A stretch of DNA of 8,702 nt from Vulcanimicrobiota bacterium (lineage in GTDB: Bacteria > Vulcanimicrobiota > Vulcanimicrobiia > Vulcanimicrobiales > Vulcanimicrobiaceae): assembly GCA_014305015.1 (NCBI GenBank), contig JACRUB010000167.1:1-8702 (forward strand), given 5' to 3'. Below, one piece after another: positions 1 to 4,563 of this stretch. The notes under the pieces were generated by a model that was not told where the DNA came from, did no database searches, and saw only the letters and a program-made list of their open reading frames with translations. The position numbers were made by a program, and so were the translations under genes. The first letter of the stretch is position 1. Each line of letters begins with the position of its first letter.

Positions 1-1
1 G

Positions 2-760
2 CTCTGCGCGAAAGCGGCAGCGCGTGCGGGCGCCGGCTATGTAACCGTTGCAACGCCCGCAAACGCTGCTGCCACCTTACGCATGCATCTGGTTGAGCAA
101 GTCGTCACGGAACTCGCGGAAGACATGAGCGCCGATGCAATCATCGAGCAACTGCTGGAGACGGCGAAACACTGCTCCGCAATCGGCATCGGGCCAGGAC
201 TCGGCTTGGACGAGCGCACCGGCCAAATCGTTCGCGGTTTCCTACAAAAAAGCGGGTTGCCGTTCGTCGCCGATGCGAGCGCCCTTTTCCACTTTGCAAA
301 ACATCTCGACCTTCTGGATACACCGCGCGCCGTGATTACACCGCATGCCGGCGAATTCGCGCGTCTTTCGGGTAAGGGAACCCTCGCGCCCGAGCAACGA
401 GTCGAGCGTTTACGAGAATTCGTCGACCGCACGCATTGCACGACCTTACTCAAAGGTCGCACGACCTTGATCTATGACGGTATCACAACGCATATGAACA
501 CAACCGGCACGCCCGCGCTTGCGACAGCCGGAACCGGAGACGTCCTGACAGGCATGATTGCGACCTTACTCTCGCAAGGACTGCGGCCGGTCGATGCCGC
601 CCGCTCAGCCGCCTACTGGCACGGCCTTGCCGCACAGTATTGCGAGCGCGACCGCAGCCGCGGCGTTATCGCAGGCGATCTTCCCGATGCCCTCGCCGCG
701 ATTATTCCGGGCGGGTTTCCAAGCGAAGATCCGCTGCACTATATTCTGGGAGCACAGTAG
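2..760 (+). CDS. nnrD: ADP/ATP-dependent NAD(P)H-hydrate dehydratase, C-terminal part (5' end outside window)
   Basis: Metabolite-repair enzyme that dehydrates S-NAD(P)HX (damaged, hydrated NAD(P)H) back to NAD(P)H using a nucleotide triphosphate or diphosphate; cytosolic, ribokinase-like (carbohydrate kinase) fold. The frame is open to the left window edge, and the residues before the first internal Met (AAARAGAGYVTVATP) are typical family sequence, so the gene begins upstream. About 252 residues are visible. In visible numbering the motifs are GIGPGLG (62-68), DASAL (91-95, usually DADAL), TPHAGEFARL (113-122), LLKGRTTLI (149-157), and the nucleotide/catalytic GTGDVLTG (177-184, Asp180 the expected catalytic base), then HGLAAQ (207-212). 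Many bacterial homologues carry an N-terminal NnrE epimerase domain; whether this one does cannot be seen. The stop lies 2 nt before the next start, so the two genes are probably cotranscribed. Identification is firm; the true start is unknown. Confidence 0.95.
   Translation, partial: LCAKAAARAGAGYVTVATPANAAATLRMHLVEQVVTELAEDMSADAIIEQLLETAKHCSAIGIGPGLGLDERTGQIVRGFLQKSGLPFVADASALFHFAKHLDLLDTPRAVITPHAGEFARLSGKGTLAPEQRVERLREFVDRTHCTTLLKGRTTLIYDGITTHMNTTGTPALATAGTGDVLTGMIATLLSQGLRPVDAARSAAYWHGLAAQYCERDRSRGVIAGDLPDALAAIIPGGFPSEDPLHYILGAQ
748..752 (+). promoter_or_regulatory. Ribosome binding site for the SRAP gene
   Basis: GGGAG lies 10 nt before the ATG at 763, inside the last codons of the dehydratase gene. 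It supports the 763 start over the upstream in-frame ATG at 640, which would overlap the dehydratase by about 120 nt and add a low-complexity Arg-rich leader not found in this family. Confidence 0.6.
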
Positions 761-762
761 CC

Positions 763-1410
763 ATGTGCGGCCGCTTTTCACTCACGCAACGGCTGGAAAT
801 CCTCGAGCGCATTTTCAAAGCAAAGGCGCGCACGAAACTTACGCTTCCACGTTACAACGTTGCGCCAACGCAGTCGGTCGTCGTCATTACGAACGACGAA
901 CCCGATGTGTTGCAAGAGATCGAATGGGGCTTTACAGTTTTTCCGACCGATGGCTCGCCGCCACGCAAATTAGTCAACGCAAAGGCCGAGACACTCCAAG
1001 AACGTCCCGCGTACCGGAAGGCCTTTGCATCGCGGCGCTGCTTGATTGTTGCGGACGGATTCTATGAGTGGGAATCCATTGCCGGGAAACGCTACGCAAA
1101 ATACTTTCGCTTGCGCGATCACCAAGCGTTTGCGTTCGCCGGTCTCTATGACGAAGAAGGCGACCGGCGACACGCGGTGATCATTACGACCGCAGCGAAC
1201 GAGCTTGTCTCACCCGTGCACAACCGCATGCCTGTAATCTTGCGCGAACCACACCGCTGGCTCGAACCGGGGGATGTTTCGTCACTCCTCTCGCCTTACG
1301 ATCCGGAACTGATGGAAAGTTTTACCGTGAACCCGGCGGTGAACAGTCCTGAGGACGACACGGAGCTCTGCATCGCGCCCTACGAGCCGCCGCAGCTGCC
1401 ATTGTTCTAG
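763..1410 (+). CDS. yedK: SRAP domain protein (YedK/HMCES family), abasic-site DNA-protein crosslinker
   Basis: 215 residues, the usual size for bacterial SRAP proteins (E. coli YedK is about 222). Family members covalently trap abasic sites in single-stranded DNA through the alpha-amine and thiol of Cys2, forming a thiazolidine that shields the lesion. The start at 763 gives MCGRF, so Cys2 becomes N-terminal after Met removal, as the mechanism requires. Other family landmarks are present: RYNVAPTQ (30-37), WGF (55-57), VNAKAET (71-77, Asn72 the expected substrate-contacting Asn), GFYEW (99-103, Glu102 the expected catalytic Glu), and PVHNRMPVIL (151-160, His153 the expected active-site His). 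The loop between WGF and NAKAET is rather short. It follows the NAD(P)HX dehydratase with a 2-nt gap, so translational coupling is likely. At the 3' end its TAG overlaps the stop of the convergent peptidase pseudogene. Function is inferred from the family; the residue set looks active. Confidence 0.96.
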   Translation: MCGRFSLTQRLEILERIFKAKARTKLTLPRYNVAPTQSVVVITNDEPDVLQEIEWGFTVFPTDGSPPRKLVNAKAETLQERPAYRKAFASRRCLIVADGFYEWESIAGKRYAKYFRLRDHQAFAFAGLYDEEGDRRHAVIITTAANELVSPVHNRMPVILREPHRWLEPGDVSSLLSPYDPELMESFTVNPAVNSPEDDTELCIAPYEPPQLPLF

Positions 1411-1561
1411 GCGACGGCGCGAATCGTCCAGAAGTCATCGGAGAGATGGCGCGATTCCATAAAGGCAGAGGGAAGTGAGAAGTAGCCTTTGCGTCCCAAG
1501 CATCTCCACACGAGTTGCGCACGAGAAATGTCTCAAAGGTATCGTCGTAACCGGCTGCCAT

Positions 1562-1636
1562 ACGCCGGATGTCGAAAAAAGCGGCACGGGGCCGATGCCC
1601 GGAGCGGCCGACACGCTGCTCGGCGGCCACGCCGTC
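1562..1636. other. Inverted 75-bp segment within the peptidase pseudogene
   Basis: Read on the plus strand this block encodes TPDVEKSGTGPMPG followed by AADTLLGGHAV, which is the C1A-peptidase stretch around the catalytic His, yet the rest of that gene is on the minus strand. Flipping the block puts GGHAV directly in frame with MAAGYDD (the family pattern is GGHAV-x-x-x-GYDD). The block is exactly 25 codons, so the minus frame stays open across it. Ends are accurate to about 3 bp. Roughly 30-35 residues expected between EYLR and TPDVEKSG are gone, so the event was inversion plus deletion. CTGC (plus strand, left flank) and GCAG (right flank) are a 4-bp inverted match near the breakpoints; no longer flanking inverted repeats are seen. 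Confidence 0.85.
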
Positions 1637-2061
1637 ACGCAGGTACTCGATCGCGCGATGCTCTAGAGCGCTGGCATAGCACGAGTCGGGGGGCAAATCC
1701 GCAAAATTTGCCGTGACGTACGGCCACTCGCTCTCATCGCAGACACCGACCTTCGCAACAGACTTGATACCGTTGCGGATCCTTGCACCTGCATCCCTCG
1801 CAACAGTATGCTCAATTCTTCGCTCGTTGTAATAAATAAAGAGTCGCGAGGGCAGCAAGGGCGCGCGTTTCTCTTTGGCATCGATAAAATGGAACATCGC
1901 GCTGATGGCATGCGCCGAACAACTTGAAAGCGGCCGCTGATCCGTAACGGGTGCTTCGAACGGCGAATTTGAGAGATCAATACTTTTTGGAAGGCCAGCT
2001 ACAAGCGTTTCCGGCGCGGCAAAGATATGATCACGCTCGTCCGGATCATCTTTGTGCCAAC

Positions 2062-2103
2062 CCAGTTTCAAGGCGCTGCGTCCAGTTTTAAAAGGCACTG
2101 CGC
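2062..2103. repeat. Imperfect tandem duplication of a 20-22 bp unit at the peptidase 5' end
   Basis: On the plus strand CCAGTTT recurs at 2062-2068 and 2082-2088. AAGGCGCTGCG (2070-2080) recurs as AAGGCACTGCG (2092-2102), with one mismatch and a 2-base length difference between units. It lies exactly where the start of the peptidase gene should be, just upstream of its first recognisable residues (LGW). Confidence 0.7.
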
Positions 2104-2115
2104 ATGGCTTCGTGC

Positions 2116-2136
2116 CCCCCAATCAAAGATTGGGGG
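2116..2136. repeat. Perfect 9-bp hairpin (CCCCCAATC / GATTGGGGG)
   Basis: CCCCCAATC (2116-2124), loop AAA (2125-2127), GATTGGGGG (2128-2136). The G run continues into the self-complementary GGGGGCCCCC (2132-2141). There is no T-tract on either side, so it does not look like a classical intrinsic terminator. It sits between ligA and the peptidase pseudogene and may be part of a dispersed intergenic repeat together with the inverted repeat at 2150-2198. Confidence 0.6.
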
Positions 2137-2149
2137 CCCCCGGGACCAT

Positions 2150-2198
2150 AGAGCGCCTCACCACCCTCGGAAGAGTAAAAATTCCCCCTGGGCGCTCT
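2150..2198. repeat. 8-bp inverted repeat bracketing the region just after ligA
   Basis: AGAGCGCC (2150-2157) is the exact reverse complement of GGCGCTCT (2191-2198), separated by 33 nt; the right arm touches the ligA stop codon (2198-2200). It could fold in the ligA 3' transcript. Without a poly-U run a terminator role is unproven. With the adjacent hairpin at 2116-2136 it makes a fold-back stretch of about 80 bp. Confidence 0.5.
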
Positions 2199-4174
2199 TA
2201 AGAACATAGTCTTCTCAATCCAGATTCATCCAGAATCTGGATGCCCAGTTGTTGGGCTTTGGTGTATTTGCTGCCCGGGTCATCACCAGCGACGACGTAG
2301 TCGGTTTTCTTGCTCACGGAGCCCGTGACTTTGCCGCCCGCGTTTACAATCATTTCGGTTGCCTCTTCGCGCGTGAGGCCTTCCAGTGTGCCGGTGAGAA
2401 CAAACGTCTTTCCGAGCAGCGCAGCCGCAATTGCTTTAACGCGTTTTGGCGCAGTCATGAGGACGCCGGCGCGGGCCAAGCGTTCGATCATCTTGCGGTT
2501 TGCGGTTTGCGCAAAAAACAGATGCACGCTCTTGCCGACCTCGGGACCGATGCCTTCGCTTTGGATCAACTCCTCGAGCGAGGCATCTTCGAGCGCTTCG
2601 ACCGACCCGAAGTCGGCAGAGAGAATCTGTGCGGTCTGCGTGCCGACGAAGCGAATGCCCAAGCCGCTTAATAGTCGCGCCATTCCACGATTCTTAGAAT
2701 CTTCGATGTTGCGCAGCAAATTGGCAATCGTCTTCTTACCGGTGCGCGGAATGCGCTCCAAGTCGCGCGCGTTGAGCGCGTAAATGTCCGAGATATCCTT
2801 AACCAAACCGAGTTCAGTGAGTTGCGCGGACATCACGTCGCCGACGCCTTCGATGTACATAGCGACGCGGGATGCGAAGTGTTTGATGCGCTCGAGCACC
2901 TGCGCCGGGCAGGCGGCATTCGTGCAGCGCGACATCGCTTCGCCCTCAGGATGATCGATCGCCGAACCACACACGGGACAGCGGTCCGGCATCGTGAAGA
3001 GACGCGGTTTGCCTTTGCGTTCGCTCAAGACCGGGCCGACCACCCGCGGAATCACGTCACCGGCTCGCACGACCGTCACGATGTCGCCGACGCGAATATC
3101 GTTCGCGCGGATGTACTCTTCATTGTGAAGCGTTGCGTTTCGAACCGTGACGCCGCCGATCTGCACCGGCTCCAGCACTGCATTAGGATTGAGCGTCCCC
3201 GTGCGGCCGACTGTAATGACGATATCGAGCAGTTTGGTTGTTGCTTCGCGCGCTTTGAACTTATAGGCGGTCGCCCAACGCGGATCTTTGCCCACGGCGC
3301 CGAGACGGTCTTGCGTCGCAAAGTCATTGACTTTCACGACGACGCCGTCGATTTCATAATCCAACTCGTCGCGACACTCTTCCCAGCGTGCGCAAAACGC
3401 AATGACATCCTCGATCGTCGGGCACTTTGTCACGTTCGGATTGACCGGAAACCCCGCATCTCGAAGAAATTCGAGCGCTTCGAATTGACCCCCAGTGCTG
3501 GAGACCGCATCGACGTTGCCGATGCTGTAGGAAAAAAACGAGAGTTTGCGTTGTGCAGTCAGTTTTGGATCCAGCTGCCGCACGCCGCCGGCGGCCGCGT
3601 TTCGTGGATTGGCAAACGGTGTTAAGTCTGCCCGCTCGCGCGCCGCGTTGAGGACTTGGAAATCGCTTTTCTTGAGATAGACTTCACCGCGCACTTCCAG
3701 GACTTCCGGAACGCGCTTGCCGCGGACGCGCAATGGAATAGAAGCTACCGTTCGTAAGTTGGGGGTCACTTCTTCACCGGTACGACCGTCACCGCGCGTG
3801 CCGCCCCGCGCCAACACTCCGTTTTCGTACTGCAGCGAGATTGCGAGGCCGTCAATTTTCAGCTCGGCAACATACGCAACTTCTTTACCCGCCAGCTTGC
3901 GCACCCGCGCGTCGAACGCGCGCAACTCTTCCGCGTCAAAGGCGTTCGAGAGACTGAGCATCGGCCGCGAATGAACGTACGGTGCGAACTTCTCCGATGG
4001 TGCGGAACCGACGCGCTGCGTTGGAGAATCGGGCGTTACGAATTCGGGATAGCGCGTTTCAAGATCGACGAGCTCGCGCAAGAGTTGGTCGTACTCCGCA
4101 TCCGGGACGCGCGGATTATCCAGCACGTGATACTGGTAGTTCGCATCCTCAATCTGCTTGCGCAGCTCTTCGAT
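2198..4174 (-). CDS. ligA: NAD+-dependent DNA ligase LigA
   Basis: Seals nicks after replication and repair using NAD+ as AMP donor. Counting from the GTG at 4126 (residue 1), motifs are TPDSPTQRVG (31-40), the adenylation motif AELKIDGLAIS (Lys90 the AMP-accepting lysine), RGEVY (146-150), DYEIDGVVVKVN (256-267), WATAYKFK (284-291), the OB-fold region (about 300-375), a Cys4 zinc finger (Cys383, 386, 401, 406), helix-hairpin-helix repeats (about 420-560) and a C-terminal BRCT domain (about 571-642). The start is problematic. The conserved domain Ia residues RIEELRK and NYQYH, equivalent to E. coli Tyr22-His23 that bind the NMN half of NAD+, are encoded upstream of that GTG, but no in-frame ATG, GTG or TTG precedes them before the stop at 4220-4222. 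I extend to the ATC at 4174 as the minimum homologous start (about 658 residues, near normal length). A Shine-Dalgarno at 4193-4199 supports initiation in this area. It is probably cotranscribed with the VOC gene and uvrA. Confidence 0.95.
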   Translation of the reverse strand: MEELRKQIEDANYQYHVLDNPRVPDAEYDQLLRELVDLETRYPEFVTPDSPTQRVGSAPSEKFAPYVHSRPMLSLSNAFDAEELRAFDARVRKLAGKEVAYVAELKIDGLAISLQYENGVLARGGTRGDGRTGEEVTPNLRTVASIPLRVRGKRVPEVLEVRGEVYLKKSDFQVLNAARERADLTPFANPRNAAAGGVRQLDPKLTAQRKLSFFSYSIGNVDAVSSTGGQFEALEFLRDAGFPVNPNVTKCPTIEDVIAFCARWEECRDELDYEIDGVVVKVNDFATQDRLGAVGKDPRWATAYKFKAREATTKLLDIVITVGRTGTLNPNAVLEPVQIGGVTVRNATLHNEEYIRANDIRVGDIVTVVRAGDVIPRVVGPVLSERKGKPRLFTMPDRCPVCGSAIDHPEGEAMSRCTNAACPAQVLERIKHFASRVAMYIEGVGDVMSAQLTELGLVKDISDIYALNARDLERIPRTGKKTIANLLRNIEDSKNRGMARLLSGLGIRFVGTQTAQILSADFGSVEALEDASLEELIQSEGIGPEVGKSVHLFFAQTANRKMIERLARAGVLMTAPKRVKAIAAALLGKTFVLTGTLEGLTREEATEMIVNAGGKVTGSVSKKTDYVVAGDDPGSKYTKAQQLGIQILDESGLRRLCS

Positions 4175-4192
4175 GCGCGCGCGAGGGGGAGT

Positions 4193-4199
4193 CTCCTTA
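4193..4199 (-). promoter_or_regulatory. Shine-Dalgarno TAAGGAG for ligA, overlapping the VOC stop codon
   Basis: Minus-strand TAAGGAG: the TAA is the stop codon of the VOC gene and AAGGAG is a near-perfect Shine-Dalgarno. An initiator would be expected about 5-9 nt downstream (near 4181-4188), but the codons there are CCC CCT CGC, none usable in standard initiation. The site argues that translation starts here rather than at the GTG 66 nt further on. Confidence 0.65.
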
Positions 4200-4556
4200 A
4201 CGCCGCTTTTTGGAATTGCTTACTACCTGGACGGGATACCCGTCGGGGTCGCCGATAATGGCGACGCGCCCGAACGTGTCGTCGTACGGATCCTGAAAAA
4301 CCGGGACGCCCATTGTACGCGCATCGGCTACGAACTTGTCGACGTCTTCGACGGTAAAGCCGAGCTGCAAGGATCCCGGCCGCACGGCGAGGATCTCGGT
4401 CTTCTTATGAATGCCGAGCGAAACGCCGTTGCCGAGGTCGAAGTCGACCCAACGATCGTTCGACGTCTTGACCTTAAGGTTGAGCACGTCGCGGTAGAAG
4501 TCGCGGGACCTATCCAAATCGGCACAGACCAGCATCGCGACCGTGAACTTGCTCAT
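4197..4556 (-). CDS. Small VOC (glyoxalase/bleomycin-resistance/dioxygenase fold) protein
   Basis: 119 residues from the ATG at 4556 (MSKFTVAML), a normal single-domain VOC length. An upstream in-frame ATG at 4607 would overlap uvrA by 44 nt and add a non-homologous leader, so it was not used. The sequence shows the beta-alpha-beta-beta-beta pattern: VCADLDRSRDFYRDVLNLKV (10-29), WVDFDLGNGVSLGIH (36-50), LQLGFTVEDVDKFV (63-76), then the characteristic DPYDDTFGRVAIIGDPDGYPVQVV (89-112). Candidate metal ligands are His50 and Gln64, but the usual Glu after DPDG is Gln110 and the first-strand ligand is not evident, so a canonical glyoxalase I metal site is doubtful. Substrate unknown. It lies 7 nt after uvrA with only a weak AGG-type ribosome site, and its stop overlaps the ligA Shine-Dalgarno, so it is in the same operon. 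A repair-linked role is only inference from position. Confidence 0.9.
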   Translation of the reverse strand: MSKFTVAMLVCADLDRSRDFYRDVLNLKVKTSNDRWVDFDLGNGVSLGIHKKTEILAVRPGSLQLGFTVEDVDKFVADARTMGVPVFQDPYDDTFGRVAIIGDPDGYPVQVVSNSKKRR

Positions 4557-4563
4557 AGGCCTG

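Larger units (their letters stand above)
1407..2122 (-). pseudogene. Papain-like C1A cysteine peptidase, broken by internal inversion/deletion, frameshift and 5' damage
   Basis: Recognised as the bacterial C1A (papain-fold) peptidase family. Counting from the TTG at 2122, there is LGWHKDDPDERDH (20-32), LPKSIDL (44-50), the oxyanion-hole/catalytic pair TDQRPLSSCSA (Gln62, Cys68), PSRLFIYYNER (91-101), IRNGIKSVAKVGVC (115-128) and ALEHRAIEYLR (152-162). The frame then becomes nonsense for 25 codons (1562-1636) and resumes as MAAGYDDT...FLVRNS (Asn203). The catalytic-His motif GGHAV is absent from this frame and is encoded on the opposite strand within 1562-1636. The usual NSWG is NSCG (Trp to Cys, codon 1508-1510). 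A base is missing around 1495-1498: the canonical C-terminus GYFSLPSAFM...DDFWTIRAVA reads on in the shifted frame from about 1493 to the TAG at 1407-1409. No ATG start exists; candidates are TTG 2122, GTG 2098 and TTG 2071, the last just before the first family-like residues. Almost certainly no active peptidase is made. Confidence 0.9.

Noticed and set aside
37..462. 141-codon open frame antisense to the NAD(P)HX dehydratase
   Set aside because: It is the shadow of a well-conserved coding region, Arg/Ser-rich, with no family signal.
640..762. N-terminal extension of the SRAP protein from the ATG at 640
   Set aside because: It would block the conserved N-terminal Cys2 needed for crosslinking and overlaps nnrD by about 120 nt; the ATG at 763 has its own ribosome site.
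1562..1636. Invertible phase-variation switch for the peptidase
   Set aside because: There are no substantial inverted repeats at the segment ends (only a 4-bp match), no recombinase gene nearby, and flipping it back would still leave the deletion and frameshift.
1475..1666. Plus-strand 63-codon frame containing GGHAV
   Set aside because: It is not a gene. It is the inverted peptidase segment plus flanking antisense sequence, with no ribosome site.
2116..2141. Intrinsic terminator after ligA
   Set aside because: The stem is strong but neither strand has a following T-run; kept only as a hairpin or repeat.
2822..3625. 267-codon open frame antisense to ligA
   Set aside because: The opposite strand carries an unmistakable LigA with all motifs. 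The antisense product is rich in His/Arg/Asp from GC-biased codons and matches no family I recognise.
4197..4222. Programmed frameshift joining the VOC protein to LigA (A-run AAAAAG before the VOC stop)
   Set aside because: LigA is in the +1 frame relative to VOC, the A-run is not a good +1 shift site, and a Shine-Dalgarno at the stop codon points to separate initiation.
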